Source of the DNA: Selenomonas sp. ND2010
GTDB lineage: Bacteria; Bacillota; Negativicutes; Selenomonadales; Selenomonadaceae
Assembly: GCF_000702005.1 (NCBI RefSeq)
Contig: NZ_JNKI01000001.1
Span: 124,001 to 188,000 of the forward strand
DNA: 64,000 nucleotides
Direction of reading: 5' to 3'
A program made the position numbers and the translations under genes. The notes under the pieces were generated by a model. That model had not been told where the DNA came from. It did not search any database and worked only from the letters and a program-made list of their open reading frames with translations. Shown here one piece after another: positions 35,585-45,673 of the stretch. Each line of letters opens with the position of its first letter. The stretch's first letter is position 1.

Positions 35585-36388
35585 ATGGAGCAGAGAATCG
35601 ATAGTCCTGCCAACAAAAAGGTGAAGCTGGCCGCCAGTCTCCACAACCGCAAACATCGCGACAAAGAGGGGCTGTTTATCGCCGAGGGGATTCGCTTGGT
35701 GGAAATGGCGGCAGCATCGGATTGGAATATCCGCTATGGGTTTTATACGCCGGAGCTCTTGAACCAGGCGCGGGGAAAAGAACTCTGCGCGACGCTTACC
35801 AACCGAGGCGTAAGCCTTTATGAACTGCCGGCTGCGGTTTACCAGAAAGCCAGTGCAACAGATACCCCTCAGGGAATTTTGGTCGTGGTAGAGCAAAAGA
35901 AAAGCCGCCTGGAAGAATTGGCGGCGGGAGAAAATCCTATCTATGTAGTTCTCGATGGCGTGCAGGACCCAGGTAATGCTGGAACGATTATCCGTACAGC
36001 TGATGCGGTGGGAGCTGATGGCGTAATCCTGCTGAAGGGTTCCGTGGATGTATTTGGCGATAAGACAGTCCGCTCGACGATGGGGAGTTTGTTTCATCTG
36101 CCTGTCTGCACGGAGGCGACGACTGTGGAACTGCAGGAATTTTTGACAAGTCAAAACGTGACACTTTATGCTACCGCGCTCGATGCCTCTGCTAAGCCGC
36201 ACTTTGTCCAGGATTTTCGGCAGGGGTGTGCGATTGTATTCGGTAATGAAGGAAATGGTGTATCCGCTGAGCTTCTCCAAACGGCGGTGAAAACCTATAT
36301 TCCCATGTATGGGGAAGCTGAGTCGCTCAATGTGGGTGTTTCGGCGGCTGTCGTTTTGTACGAAGCCGTAAGACAGCGAAAGTTTTAA
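35585..36388 (+). CDS. TrmH/SpoU-family RNA 2'-O-methyltransferase
   Basis: 267 residues. The N-terminal substrate-binding domain (SPANKKVKLAASLHNRKHRD) is followed by the SPOUT knot motifs VLDGVQDPGNAGTIIRTADA, VFGNEGNGVSAELL and NVGVSAAVVLYEA. These enzymes methylate 23S rRNA ribose; the exact site is not predictable. An insertion-like LTSQNVT at about residue 190 coincides with TGACAAGTCA (36144-36153). The 3' end overlaps the convergent thiN by 4 bp. Confidence 0.93.
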   Translation: MEQRIDSPANKKVKLAASLHNRKHRDKEGLFIAEGIRLVEMAAASDWNIRYGFYTPELLNQARGKELCATLTNRGVSLYELPAAVYQKASATDTPQGILVVVEQKKSRLEELAAGENPIYVVLDGVQDPGNAGTIIRTADAVGADGVILLKGSVDVFGDKTVRSTMGSLFHLPVCTEATTVELQEFLTSQNVTLYATALDASAKPHFVQDFRQGCAIVFGNEGNGVSAELLQTAVKTYIPMYGEAESLNVGVSAAVVLYEAVRQRKF

Positions 36389-37080
36389 GGCGCTTCCCAA
36401 TAGCAGTAGACGCCGAGTTTGCCAGTTTTTACGCAAATGGATAAGTCCGTTTGACCGGTCAGCAATTCATTGCTAACGGCTTGGGGGAATTGTTGCGTTA
36501 AGGTCGCATCAGTCAGCGGCCAGCGGACATTGTTGATGGTCACGCCTGAGCAGCTTTCTGTGAAGGGGAGTAGGGAGATGGCCTTGGGAATGGTCGCGAA
36601 AGCCAGAGTTATGGATTGGTCTGGCTGGGCATAAATTAGGGCCTCAGATTCGTCAATCAGTGCACAGGGGATGTCGAGACTGGCACAGCTGAACATGGTG
36701 CTGTAGGCGTGGTCGAAACGTCCGCCGAAGGCACCGGTCACGATGATGGCAGGGGCGCCTGCTTCAATCATCAGCTTTAGTGCCAGCTGCGTATCGGTGA
36801 AATCCTTGGCTACAGGATATTCTTTGAGGGAAACGCCAAGGGTTTTGGCCCAGTCCCAGGATCGGGGGCTGGCGCTGTCACCGTCGCCTAGCAGCACATC
36901 GGGGACAAGGTTTGCCTGCTGGCAGGCATCGATGCCGTGATCAGCAGCCCAGCAACGGTCGAATCCCCGCAATTGGGTGAGCCAGGATGTCGCAGGTGCC
37001 CGGCCTCCTGTGATGAGAAGCCAGGGGTTATTGCGAGCAGAATAGGAAGAATAGGATAACGATAATTGTGGAAATTCCAT
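36385..37080 (-). CDS. thiN: Thiamine pyrophosphokinase
   Basis: 231 residues on the minus strand. Motifs of thiamine diphosphokinase are clear: CWAADHGID, PDVLLGDGDSAS, KDFTDTQLAL and GAFGGRFDHAYST. It makes thiamine diphosphate from thiamine and ATP. TGACCGGTCA (36452-36461) encodes LLTGQTD in the C-terminal region. It is a single gene, convergent with the rRNA methyltransferase gene. Confidence 0.93.
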   Translation of the reverse strand: MEFPQLSLSYSSYSARNNPWLLITGGRAPATSWLTQLRGFDRCWAADHGIDACQQANLVPDVLLGDGDSASPRSWDWAKTLGVSLKEYPVAKDFTDTQLALKLMIEAGAPAIIVTGAFGGRFDHAYSTMFSCASLDIPCALIDESEALIYAQPDQSITLAFATIPKAISLLPFTESCSGVTINNVRWPLTDATLTQQFPQAVSNELLTGQTDLSICVKTGKLGVYCYWEAP

Positions 37081-37211
37081 GAGAATACCTCGATACTAGC
37101 GTGGAATGGGAAATGATTTTCGGTGAATGGATAAGTATGTTATAATAAGTTTATCGTGTATAGCATAGCACGTAAATTTTTAAGGAGCAACCAAAAGGGG
37201 ACTGATACATT

Positions 37212-37886
37212 ATGGTAAAGTTCAAATATTATGGACATTCCTGTTTTTTGTTAGATGATGGACAGTACAAAGTGCTGGTTGATCCGTTTTTGACGGGAAA
37301 TCCGAAGGCCACCATTAAGATGGAAGAGGTGGAGTGTGATTTCATTTTGATTTCTCACGCGCATGGCGATCATTTGGGCGATGCGCCGGAGATCGCGGGC
37401 CGCACGGGGGCAGAGCTGGTGAGCACGCCGGAAGTCCTCGGTGTATGCGAGGCTCGGGTGCCAGGACTGAAGCAGCATCCGATGAATCTTGGCGGATCGA
37501 TTCATCTGCCCTTTGGCAAGGTGCGCATGACTATGGCAAAGCATAGTTCTGGCGTTGCGGGCGGCATTGCCTGCGGTTTTGTCATCTATATGGGCGGCCT
37601 GCAGATTTATTTTGCTGGCGATACGGCGCTCTTTTGCGATATGCAGATTATCGGACGTAAGGACGAACTTGACTATGCGATCCTGCCAATCGGGGATAAC
37701 TACACCATGGGCCTTGAGGATGCGGCCCTGGCCGCGCAGTGGTTAAATGCCCGTCATGTCATTCCGGTTCATTACAACACCTGGCCAATCATTAACCAAG
37801 ATGTCAAGCATTATGCAGAGATTACTGAGGCGATGTCACGGGCGCAGGTTCATGTGGTTGACCCAGGTAGTGAGATTGAGCTTTAA
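37212..37886 (+). CDS. UPF0173-family metal-dependent hydrolase
   Basis: 224 residues of a metallo-beta-lactamase fold protein. It opens with the family-typical FKYYGHSCFLLDDG, has the metal motif SHAHGDHLGD and later YFAGDTALF and VIPVHYNTWP. The substrate is unknown for the family. The last base is shared with the miaA start, so the two are coupled. Confidence 0.9.
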   Translation: MVKFKYYGHSCFLLDDGQYKVLVDPFLTGNPKATIKMEEVECDFILISHAHGDHLGDAPEIAGRTGAELVSTPEVLGVCEARVPGLKQHPMNLGGSIHLPFGKVRMTMAKHSSGVAGGIACGFVIYMGGLQIYFAGDTALFCDMQIIGRKDELDYAILPIGDNYTMGLEDAALAAQWLNARHVIPVHYNTWPIINQDVKHYAEITEAMSRAQVHVVDPGSEIEL

Positions 37887-38827
37887 TGGCAAAAGACAAG
37901 TTACTGGTAATATTAGGGCCCACAGCTGTGGGGAAAACGGCTCTTTCGATTGAGCTGGCCAAACAATTGGATACGGAAATCATCTCGGGCGATTCCATGT
38001 TGGTATATCGCGGTTTCGATATTGGGGCGGCTAAGCCGAGCATGGCGGAACGGCAGGGGGTTGTCCATCATTTGGTAGACATCCTGCCACCGAATGAAAC
38101 GTTCAACGTCACGGACTTTATCGAACAGGCGCGGCCGATTATCCACGCGCTCAATGAACGGGGAAAAATTCCGATTCTTGCTGGCGGTACGGGTTTGTAT
38201 GTCAAGGCTTTGCTGGAAGGATACGCGTTTAATGAAACCGCCGGTCATGATACGTATCGCGAAGAGCTGCAGCGGTTGGGAGAGCAGAAGGGGCATGAAT
38301 ACGTTCATAAGATGCTTGCCGAGGTAAATCCTGAGGCGGCAGCGCGGCTTCATCCCAATGATTTTCGCCGCATTGTCCGGGCGTTGGAGGTTGCTCATTT
38401 TGGCAACGAAAAGATTTCGCAAAGCAAAGTGGCCGATGAAGGCGAACTTTGCTACGATGCGCTGGTAATCGGCCTTAACCGGGAGCGCCAGGGACTCTAT
38501 GAGCGCATCAACCAGCGGGTGGAGCTTATGTTTGAAGCTGGCCTCATCGCCGAAGTTCAAGGGCTTTTAGCGACGGGAATAACCCGTGAGGAACAGGCGA
38601 TGAAGGGAATCGGTTACAAGGAGACTGCGGCGTATCTGGCTGGCGAAATGTCCCAGGAAGAGGCCGTAGAGCTCATACAGAAATCCACGCGTCACTTTGC
38701 TAAGCGGCAGCTCACTTGGTATCGGAAGATGCCCTATATCCATTGGTATGCGGCCGATAAGCTTAGCGAAGCGGAACTATTGGCAGATGTTTTGCAGGAG
38801 GTTGCAGGATTTTTTCCCGCAGGGTAG
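37886..38827 (+). CDS. miaA: tRNA dimethylallyltransferase MiaA
   Basis: 313 residues. P-loop GPTAVGKTALS, SGDSMLVYRGFDIGAAKPS and GGTGLYVKALLEG are the expected motifs. It prenylates A37 of tRNAs that read UNN codons. Hfq follows, as in many bacteria. Confidence 0.98.
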   Translation: MAKDKLLVILGPTAVGKTALSIELAKQLDTEIISGDSMLVYRGFDIGAAKPSMAERQGVVHHLVDILPPNETFNVTDFIEQARPIIHALNERGKIPILAGGTGLYVKALLEGYAFNETAGHDTYREELQRLGEQKGHEYVHKMLAEVNPEAAARLHPNDFRRIVRALEVAHFGNEKISQSKVADEGELCYDALVIGLNRERQGLYERINQRVELMFEAGLIAEVQGLLATGITREEQAMKGIGYKETAAYLAGEMSQEEAVELIQKSTRHFAKRQLTWYRKMPYIHWYAADKLSEAELLADVLQEVAGFFPAG

Positions 38828-38863
38828 AATTTATTACTAGAGAACCATAATGGAGGGATTAAT

Positions 38864-39118
38864 ATGCCAGCAAAACCAACAATCAATCTGCAAGATAGTT
38901 TCTTGAATCAGGTCCGCAAGGAAAATGTTGCGGTAACGATTCACCTCGTCAATGGCTTTCAGATTAAAGGAAACGTCAAGGGCTTCGATAATTTTACTGT
39001 CGTTCTTGATGTCTCGGGGAAACAGCAGATGGTTTATAAACATGCGATTTCCACCATTACGCCGGCACGTCCTGTTAGTGGAGTGTTTGGGGTTGAAAAA
39101 CGCGAAGGCGAAGAATAA
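38864..39118 (+). CDS. hfq: RNA chaperone Hfq
   Basis: 84 residues. Sm1 motif ([38 protein letters not shown]) and the Sm2 YKHAIST are intact, giving the usual proximal RNA-binding face. The C-terminal tail is short (EKREGEE). Confidence 0.98.
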   Translation: MPAKPTINLQDSFLNQVRKENVAVTIHLVNGFQIKGNVKGFDNFTVVLDVSGKQQMVYKHAISTITPARPVSGVFGVEKREGEE

Positions 39119-39199
39119 GGAAGATAGATTAGAGGAGGGCCTTCCTTGGGGGAGGTCCTTTTTGGTGCCTGTCGGATGCGCAGGAGAAAGGATGGCAAG

Positions 39200-39655
39200 A
39201 TGAAAACAAGAGGATTTGAATGCGTGTCGACGTGGCAGGGAAGGGGGATTCACCTGCCGCAGCGCAAGACTGCGGCCAGCGCTGGTTACGATATCGAAGC
39301 TGGCGAAGATGCCGTACTGCCACCGGGCGAGCTTACGATGGTTCCCACGGGCGTTAAGGCCTTTATGCAGCCCGATGAGGTACTGATGATTCACATTCGT
39401 TCGAGCATGGCGATCAAACATCAGCTGGTACTTATGAACAGTGTGGGCGTAGTGGATTCGGATTATTATAATAATGAAGATAACGAAGGTCATATTTTTA
39501 TCGCTTTTTGGAACCGTGGGACAAAGCCTTTTGTCATCCAAAAGGGCGAGCGCATTGCGCAGGGAATTTTCCAGAAGTATTTGACGGCGGATGAAGATGT
39601 GGCAGGTCAGGGAGCTGTCCGCCAGGGCGGCTTTGGCTCGACAGGAAAGGCGTGA
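39200..39655 (+). CDS. dut: dUTPase
   Basis: 151 residues from ATG 39200 (GAAAGGA 7 nt upstream). Five dUTPase motifs are recognisable: SAGYDIEA, RSSMAIKHQL, VGVVDSDYYNNEDNEG, GERIAQGIF and the C-terminal RQGGFGSTG arm. It has YYNNEDNEGHI where typical trimeric enzymes have YxGE, a known variant. It hydrolyses dUTP to dUMP. Confidence 0.92.
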   Translation: MKTRGFECVSTWQGRGIHLPQRKTAASAGYDIEAGEDAVLPPGELTMVPTGVKAFMQPDEVLMIHIRSSMAIKHQLVLMNSVGVVDSDYYNNEDNEGHIFIAFWNRGTKPFVIQKGERIAQGIFQKYLTADEDVAGQGAVRQGGFGSTGKA

Positions 39656-39660
39656 GTAAT

Positions 39661-41055
39661 ATGGCAGAGGAAGGCATGGATTTGTTTGCGATGCCAGCGT
39701 CAGCTGACTGGTCAAAAAATGACATGTCAAAAGTTGACCAGTCAAACGTTGACATGTCAACAATGGGGGCGGCACGGCCGTTTGAACCCTTGGCTCAGCG
39801 CATGCGGCCGCGCAATTTCAAGGAGTTTATCGGTCAGCAGGAAGCGGTAGGTGCGGGGCGTTTCCTGCGCCAGATGATTGAACGCGACCAGATTTCTTCG
39901 ATGATTTTTTATGGACCGCCGGGGACGGGCAAGACGACGCTGGCGCAGATGATTGCGGGCATGACAGGGAGCTCGTTTCGCAAATTAAATGCCGTGTCGT
40001 CTGGCATTCAGGATATCCGCGCAATCGTCAAGGAGGCTGATGAACAACGCAAATACTATCAGAAGCGAACCATCGTATTCATCGACGAGATTCATCGCTT
40101 TAACAAGAGTCAGCAAGATGTGCTGCTGCCCTATGTCGAAGATGGCCGTTTGATTCTAATTGGTGCAACGACGGAAAATCCATTCTTTGAAGTCAACCAT
40201 GCGCTGCTCTCGCGCGTGCGTATTGTGCGGCTTTATCAGTTAAGCGATGGTCAGCTCGTGAAAATTTTGCGACAGGCGCTTGCGGATACGGAGCGCGGAC
40301 TCGGTGGCCAGTCACTTGCTGTGAGCGACGAGGTGCTGCTCGGCATTGCCCAGCTTGCAGGCGGTGATGCCCGCATGGCGCTTAACATTCTCGAGGGATC
40401 AGCCGCGATGTTGCCGCCCAATGGTGGTACTATCACGATGGATATGGTGCAGGAGATCCTTGGCCAGCGCGTGCAGCGTTACGATAAGAAGGGCGACAAT
40501 CATTACGATACGGTGTCGGCTTTCATCAAGAGCATGCGCGGCAGCGACCCGGATGCAGCGCTTCATTACCTCGCGCGGATGCTTGCGGCTGGCGAAGATG
40601 TCAAATTCATCGCGCGCCGCGTGGTTATCTGCGCATCCGAGGATGTGGGAAATGCCGACCCTATGGCGCTCGTCGTGGCGATGAATGCGGCGCAGGCCGT
40701 GCAGTTCATCGGTATGCCTGAGGCACGGATCGTTTTGGGGCAGGCTGTGAGCTATATCGCTTCGGCACCGAAAAGCAACGCAGCCTATATGGGAATCGAT
40801 GCCGCGCTGCAGGATGTCCGCAGCAAAAATTGCGGGGCGGTGCCGATGCATCTGCGTGATGCGCATTACAAGGGAGCGGCTAAGCTCGGTCATGGCACGG
40901 AATATATCTATCCGCACAGCTATCCAGAGCATTTTACCAAGCAGCAGTATTTGCCCCAAGAACTTTCGGGCGCACATTATTATGAACCCACAACAAACGG
41001 GAGGGAAAAACAGTTGCGTGAATATCTTCATCGCTGTTGGCCGGAACGTTTTTGA
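39661..41055 (+). CDS. rarA: Replication-associated recombination ATPase RarA (MgsA)
   Basis: 464 residues. AAA+ motifs [27 protein letters not shown] and [12 protein letters not shown] identify RarA, which acts at stalled forks. The N-terminus carries an unusual insert of ~20 residues ([20 protein letters not shown]) made of four pentapeptide units encoded by TGACNNGTCA palindromes at exact 15-bp spacing (39705-39759). This precedes the conserved [17 protein letters not shown]. Confidence 0.95.
   Translation: MAEEGMDLFAMPASADWSKNDMSKVDQSNVDMSTMGAARPFEPLAQRMRPRNFKEFIGQQEAVGAGRFLRQMIERDQISSMIFYGPPGTGKTTLAQMIAGMTGSSFRKLNAVSSGIQDIRAIVKEADEQRKYYQKRTIVFIDEIHRFNKSQQDVLLPYVEDGRLILIGATTENPFFEVNHALLSRVRIVRLYQLSDGQLVKILRQALADTERGLGGQSLAVSDEVLLGIAQLAGGDARMALNILEGSAAMLPPNGGTITMDMVQEILGQRVQRYDKKGDNHYDTVSAFIKSMRGSDPDAALHYLARMLAAGEDVKFIARRVVICASEDVGNADPMALVVAMNAAQAVQFIGMPEARIVLGQAVSYIASAPKSNAAYMGIDAALQDVRSKNCGAVPMHLRDAHYKGAAKLGHGTEYIYPHSYPEHFTKQQYLPQELSGAHYYEPTTNGREKQLREYLHRCWPERF
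39705..39759. repeat. Array of four TGACNNGTCA palindromes inside rarA
   Basis: Units at 39705, 39720, 39735 and 39750, each 10 bp and spaced exactly 15 bp, read in frame as D-x-S-(K/N/T)-x. Confidence 0.9.
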
Positions 41056-41080
41056 CAGATGCAGGGGTTTCTGTTATATT
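41052..41080 (+). promoter_or_regulatory. Predicted promoter of the Rrf2/cysteine desulfurase pair
   Basis: TTGACA (41052-41057) overlapping the rarA stop, 17-bp spacer, TATATT (41075-41080). Confidence 0.75.
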
Positions 41081-41143
41081 GGTTGCATATTATTGGACAA
41101 AACTGCTATTCGTAGCTTCTTCGAGAAGCAAATGAGGTGAACC

Positions 41144-41593
41144 ATGAAGATTTCAACTAAAGGACGATATAGTGTGACGGCTCTTTATGAACTGGCACTT
41201 CATTATGGTACGGGGCCGTTGCCACTGAAAAATATTGCCCAAGGGCAGGGGCTTTCCGAGAATTATCTCGAGCAACTGATGCTGCCGCTGCGGCGGGCGG
41301 GGCTCGTTAAGAGCATCCGCGGGGCTCAGGGTGGCTATATGCTCGGCCGTGAGCCCAAGGATATCACAATCAGTGAAATCATCACGACGGTGGAAGGGCC
41401 GATTGCGGTGGTGGATTGCCTGTTGGCAGAAGCCAGTGCCGAAGATCAGCCGTGCAAACGGGCCTGCGCCTGCGTGACCCGCGGCATTTGGGAGAAGGTC
41501 TGCGACAGCATCAGCGAAGTGCTTGGCAGTATCACGCTCCAAACACTGGTGGATAACGATAAGGGAAGCAAACATGTGGGGTGTGCACGATGA
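41144..41593 (+). CDS. Rrf2-family regulator, IscR-like
   Basis: 149 residues. The winged helix (KGRYSVTALYELALHYG, LSENYLEQLMLPLRRAG) is followed by three close cysteines (PCKRACACVT), the arrangement that holds an Fe-S cluster in IscR. It overlaps the next gene, a cysteine desulfurase, as ATGA. A role in Fe-S or cysteine homeostasis is likely, and probably autoregulation. Confidence 0.9.
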   Translation: MKISTKGRYSVTALYELALHYGTGPLPLKNIAQGQGLSENYLEQLMLPLRRAGLVKSIRGAQGGYMLGREPKDITISEIITTVEGPIAVVDCLLAEASAEDQPCKRACACVTRGIWEKVCDSISEVLGSITLQTLVDNDKGSKHVGCAR

Positions 41594-42741
41594 ACCCCGT
41601 TTATTTGGATTATGCTGCTACCACCCCGGTGGATGAACGGGTTCTTAAAGCCATGTTGCCATACTTTTCTGCGCAATTCGGGAATCCGTCCAGTGTTTAT
41701 TCCTATGGACGGATTGCCAGGGCGGCTGTGGCCAAGGCTCGGGAACAGGTAGCAGGCCTCTTGCAGGCGGAACCGGCGGAAATCTTTTTTACAAGCGGCG
41801 GCAGTGAAAGTGACAATTGGGTTCTAAAGGGGATGGCGTTTGCGCTTCGCCGCGCGGGCAAAGGCAATCACATCATCACGAGTCAGGTGGAACACCATGC
41901 GGTGTTAAATGCCTGTGCCTGGCTGGAGCAGCAGGGCTTTTCCGTTACCTATCTGCCCGTGGATGAGTTTGGCCGTGTCAAGCGGGAAACTGTGGAAGCG
42001 GCTTTGCGCGAAGATACGATTCTCGTCAGCATCATGACGGCCAATAATGAGGTTGGCACCATCGAGCCGATTGCGGAAATCGGCGCTATGCTGCAGGCAC
42101 GGCAGATTTTCTTTCATACGGATGCCGTGCAGGCTGCTGGACATATTCCGCTTTCTGTTGCGGAGCTGCATGTGGATGCACTGTCCCTTTCGGGGCATAA
42201 GCTCTACGGCCCGAAGGGCATAGGTGCGCTCTACCTGCGCCGTGGCTTTATGCCCGATGCACTGGTTCATGGTGGCGGGCAGGAGCGTGACATGCGCGCA
42301 GGAACTGAGAATACAGCAGGCATCGTTGGCCTCGGCAAAGCAGCAGCCCTGGCACGGGAAGAACTGGCAACGGAATGGGAGCGGCTGTCCGAACTGCGTG
42401 ATTGGCTGATGGCGGAAATCAAGACGATTCCGAGGTGCTGGATTAATGGCGATGAAGAGTACCGCTTGCCCGGAAATGTGAATTTCGGTGTGGAGGGAAT
42501 CGCTCAGGATACGTTGTTAATCCGCCTCGATATGGCGGGTTTTGCTGTTTCGGCAGGCAGCGCTTGCAGTGCGGGTTCCCTTATGCCCTCGCATGTCCTG
42601 ACGGCAATGGGGCAGTCGGCGGATAGGGCTGGTTCGGCCATTCGCGTGACGTTGGGCCGTTATACGACCAAAGATATGTTGCAGCGTTTGGTGGAAGCTT
42701 TGAAGATGACTGTCGCCTCGATACGGAAACAGTCGGTCTGA
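41590..42741 (+). CDS. Cysteine desulfurase, NifS/IscS family
   Basis: 383 residues from ATG 41590. PLP-enzyme features: YLDYAATTPVDERV, the lysine in SLSGHKLYGPKGIGALYLR and the active-site cysteine loop AGSACSAGSL. It supplies sulfur for Fe-S clusters and thiolation. It is the second gene of the Rrf2 operon; no iscU/nifU follows here. Confidence 0.93.
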   Translation: MNPVYLDYAATTPVDERVLKAMLPYFSAQFGNPSSVYSYGRIARAAVAKAREQVAGLLQAEPAEIFFTSGGSESDNWVLKGMAFALRRAGKGNHIITSQVEHHAVLNACAWLEQQGFSVTYLPVDEFGRVKRETVEAALREDTILVSIMTANNEVGTIEPIAEIGAMLQARQIFFHTDAVQAAGHIPLSVAELHVDALSLSGHKLYGPKGIGALYLRRGFMPDALVHGGGQERDMRAGTENTAGIVGLGKAAALAREELATEWERLSELRDWLMAEIKTIPRCWINGDEEYRLPGNVNFGVEGIAQDTLLIRLDMAGFAVSAGSACSAGSLMPSHVLTAMGQSADRAGSAIRVTLGRYTTKDMLQRLVEALKMTVASIRKQSV

Positions 42742-42770
42742 CCGAAAGGCATAATGATACAGTTAGCGAT

Positions 42771-42798
42771 AAACTCCCTCGGAAACGGGGGAGTTTTT
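42771..42798 (+). terminator. Terminator after the cysteine desulfurase gene
   Basis: AAACTCCC (42771-42778) pairs with GGGAGTTT (about 42789-42796), followed by further Ts. Confidence 0.7.
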
Positions 42799-42835
42799 GC
42801 ATAGTGACAGAATGACAAGCGAATGGTAAAAAAAT

Positions 42836-42864
42836 TTGTATTGCCTGTATGAATTATGTATAAT
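42836..42864 (+). promoter_or_regulatory. Predicted promoter of the rodZ operon
   Basis: TTGTAT (42836-42841), 17-bp spacer, perfect TATAAT (42859-42864). Confidence 0.7.
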
Positions 42865-42935
42865 GTAGAAAGGTAGTGTTTGTTTTAAAGCATCATTTAG
42901 AAAATCAAGACCATATGGGAGGCTTATGATTCAAG

Positions 42936-43763
42936 ATGTTGGGAGATATGCTTCGTTCAGAGAGAGAAAGACAGGGTCTTTCGATTCGTGATATTGAAAA
43001 GGGCACGAGTATCCGTGCTTTGTACATAGAGTCTATTGAGACGGGTGATTATTCGCAGCTTCCAGGAGAAGTTTATACGAAGGGCTTTATCCGGAACTAT
43101 GCAAACTTCCTGAAGATGGATGCGGATGCCATGGTGAAACGATATATGGAAGAGAATCATCCGGAAAAAGTTGCTAGCGAGAGCGAGCAGAACGCAGCGG
43201 ATCCGCAGACTGCACAGGAGCCGGCTGGAAAGGCGGAGACGTCGCAGCCGTTTTCGACTGGCAGTGACTTCCGCGAACGCGTGGAAAAGTCCCACAAGAA
43301 TCAGAATCTGCTGTTGCTGGCCGCACTGGTCCTGGTGGTAGCCGTTGGCGCTTTCTATCTGCTGGGTTCAGAGAGTAAGCCGGCTAAGACTTCGGCTCCC
43401 GCGCAGACTTCGGCGCAGCAGGCAAAGGCACCGACGGCAGAGCAGCCGGAAAAGAAGGCCGACGCTCCGAAAAAGGCTGAAGGGGTGGAAGTCGTAGCGA
43501 AAGTCACAGATGCCTGCTGGACGCAGGTAAAGGCAGACGGCAAGACCGTCTATGAGGGAACGCTGCAGAAGGGCAAGACGGAAACTTGGAAGGCCAAGGA
43601 GAAATTGGTCATCGTTGCCGGTAATGCTGGCGCTGTAGAGCTTAAAATCAATGGCAAAGACAGCGGTAAAATGGGCGCAAAGGGCCAGGTGGCAGAGAAA
43701 ATCTATACGCCGGAAGGTGAGTCGTCTGCTGCCGATCAGAGCAAGAAGGATAGCAAAAAATAA
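42936..43763 (+). CDS. rodZ: RodZ-like helix-turn-helix membrane protein
   Basis: 275 residues. The N-terminal HTH (LRSERERQGLSIRDIEKGTS, PGEVYTKGFIRNYANFL) is the RodZ signature. A transmembrane segment lies near 127-147 (LLLAALVLVVAVGAFYLL), then an Ala/Pro/Lys-rich linker and a C-terminal DUF4115-type beta domain. It links MreB to wall synthesis and rod shape. The last base overlaps the start of the radical SAM gene. Confidence 0.9.
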   Translation: MLGDMLRSERERQGLSIRDIEKGTSIRALYIESIETGDYSQLPGEVYTKGFIRNYANFLKMDADAMVKRYMEENHPEKVASESEQNAADPQTAQEPAGKAETSQPFSTGSDFRERVEKSHKNQNLLLLAALVLVVAVGAFYLLGSESKPAKTSAPAQTSAQQAKAPTAEQPEKKADAPKKAEGVEVVAKVTDACWTQVKADGKTVYEGTLQKGKTETWKAKEKLVIVAGNAGAVELKINGKDSGKMGAKGQVAEKIYTPEGESSAADQSKKDSKK

Positions 43764-45673
43764 TGAACGGATTTTTGCCAATCAGCAAAAAAGATATGGA
43801 AGAGCGTGGCTGGGAGCAGCTGGATTTTATATTCGTATCGGGTGATGCGTATGTAGACCATCCAAGCTTTGGCCCGGCTATTCTTTGCCGGCTTTTGGAA
43901 AAGCACGGCTATAAAGTAGGAATCATACCCCAGCCGGACTGGCATTCTACCAGGGACTTTGACCGCCTGGGAAAACCTCGGCTGGGTTTTCTTGTCTCAG
44001 CGGGCAATATGGATTCTCTGCTGAATAAATTTACGGCGTCACGCAAGGTCCGCCATCAGGATGCTTATTCGCCAGGCGGTAAGGCTGGCTTCCGTCCTGA
44101 GCGGGCCACGATTGTTTATTGCAACCGCTTGCGTGAACTTTATCATGATGTGCCGATCATTATCGGTGGCATCGAAGCCAGCCTGCGCCGCTTGGCTCAC
44201 TACGATTATTGGAGCAATTCGGTGCGGCGGTCGATTCTCGTCGACAGCCAGGCTGATTTGCTCATCTTCGGGATGGGCGAACGGGCCCTTTTGGAAGTGG
44301 CGGCGGATCTTCAGCAGGGCGTGGCGATTGAGAACATACAGGATGTAGCGGGAACTTGTTATCGCGTTCCTAATATGGACTATGTATGGGATCATCTGCC
44401 CCTGCCGTCCTTTGAGGAAGTGGCGCATTCCAAACAAAAATTTGCCGAAGCGTTTAAAATGGAATATCTGGAGCAGGATCCGATTCGTGGGCGGAAATTG
44501 GCTCAGCAGAACGAGGAATGGTGCGTAGTCCAGAATCCACCGGCAAAGCCGTTGGATGAGGCGCAGATGGATGAGATTTACGATCTGCCCTACCAGCGGA
44601 CTTGGCATCCGATCTATGACAAAGATGGCGGTGTGCCGGCTATTCAGGAAGTACAGTTCAGCCTCGTGAGTCAGCGAGGCTGTTTCGGCGGCTGCAATTT
44701 TTGTGCGATTATTTCCCATGAGGGACGCATCATCCAGCGGCGCAGTCACGAATCGCTGTTGCGCGAGGCAAAAATCCTCACGCAGCAAAAGGGATTCAAG
44801 GGCTATATCCACGATGTCGGCGGCCCTACGGCGAATTTCCGGCGCACGAGCTGTGATGGACAGCTAGAGCGCGGCACTTGCCGCGGCAAGCCGTGCCTTT
44901 CGCCGATTCCCTGCAGAAATCTCGTGGTGGATCATAGCGATTACCTCAAACTTTTGCGTGAGCTTCGGCAGCTGCCGGGAGTCAAAAAGGTTTTTGTACG
45001 CTCGGGCGTGCGGTTTGATTACCTGATGCTGGCAAAGGATGATTTCTTAGAGGAACTTTGCAAGTATCATATCAGCGGACAGTTAAAGATTGCACCAGAA
45101 CACGTTTCTGACCGCGTGACGCGCATGATGGGGAAATCCAATCGCAAGGTCTATCAGGCGTTTGCCGAGCGCTTCCGCAAGATGAACGAAAGGCTTGGGC
45201 TCAAGCAGTATCTGGTTCCGTATTTCATGTCCAGTCATCCCGGTTCAGAACTTTCGGATGCGATAGAGTTGGCGGAATTTATCCGCGATATGGGCTATCA
45301 TCCGCAGCAGGTGCAGGATTTTATTCCTACGCCGGGAACGCTTTCCACGGCGATGTGGTATACGGGAATTGACCCGCTGACGGGGGAGAAGGTCTATACG
45401 GCCAAATCTTATGAAGAAAAGCTCATGCAGCGTTCCTTGATGCAGTATTGGCTGCCTAAAAATCAGGAAATCGTGCGCAAGGCATTGCGGCTGGCACATC
45501 GGGAAGACTTAATCGGTTTTGATCGAAAATGTCTCGTGCGGCCGGAAGGAAGCGAGCGCAGGAATCAAGCGGGCGGTCAACAGGCGTTCCACCGGAAGAA
45601 GAAACGAAACGATAACCGGCAGCCGGCCGGTAAAAATAAGCAGAAAACGAGAGAGAAGAGGGTGCGGCGATGA
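43763..45673 (+). CDS. YgiQ-family radical SAM protein
   Basis: 636 residues. The N-terminal region opens with FLPISKKDMEERGWEQLDFI and the radical SAM cluster motif is RGCFGGCNFC (CxxxCxxC). The C-terminus is basic and low-complexity (RKKKRNDNRQPAGKNKQKTR). The family (UPF0313) has no proven reaction. It overlaps nrdR by 4 bp. Confidence 0.9.
   Translation: MNGFLPISKKDMEERGWEQLDFIFVSGDAYVDHPSFGPAILCRLLEKHGYKVGIIPQPDWHSTRDFDRLGKPRLGFLVSAGNMDSLLNKFTASRKVRHQDAYSPGGKAGFRPERATIVYCNRLRELYHDVPIIIGGIEASLRRLAHYDYWSNSVRRSILVDSQADLLIFGMGERALLEVAADLQQGVAIENIQDVAGTCYRVPNMDYVWDHLPLPSFEEVAHSKQKFAEAFKMEYLEQDPIRGRKLAQQNEEWCVVQNPPAKPLDEAQMDEIYDLPYQRTWHPIYDKDGGVPAIQEVQFSLVSQRGCFGGCNFCAIISHEGRIIQRRSHESLLREAKILTQQKGFKGYIHDVGGPTANFRRTSCDGQLERGTCRGKPCLSPIPCRNLVVDHSDYLKLLRELRQLPGVKKVFVRSGVRFDYLMLAKDDFLEELCKYHISGQLKIAPEHVSDRVTRMMGKSNRKVYQAFAERFRKMNERLGLKQYLVPYFMSSHPGSELSDAIELAEFIRDMGYHPQQVQDFIPTPGTLSTAMWYTGIDPLTGEKVYTAKSYEEKLMQRSLMQYWLPKNQEIVRKALRLAHREDLIGFDRKCLVRPEGSERRNQAGGQQAFHRKKKRNDNRQPAGKNKQKTREKRVRR

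Noticed and set aside
38837-39775. 312-codon antisense frame with repeated LTCQ/LTSQ-like peptides
   Set aside because: The peptides arise from reading the rarA palindrome array backwards; hfq, dut and rarA occupy the plus strand.
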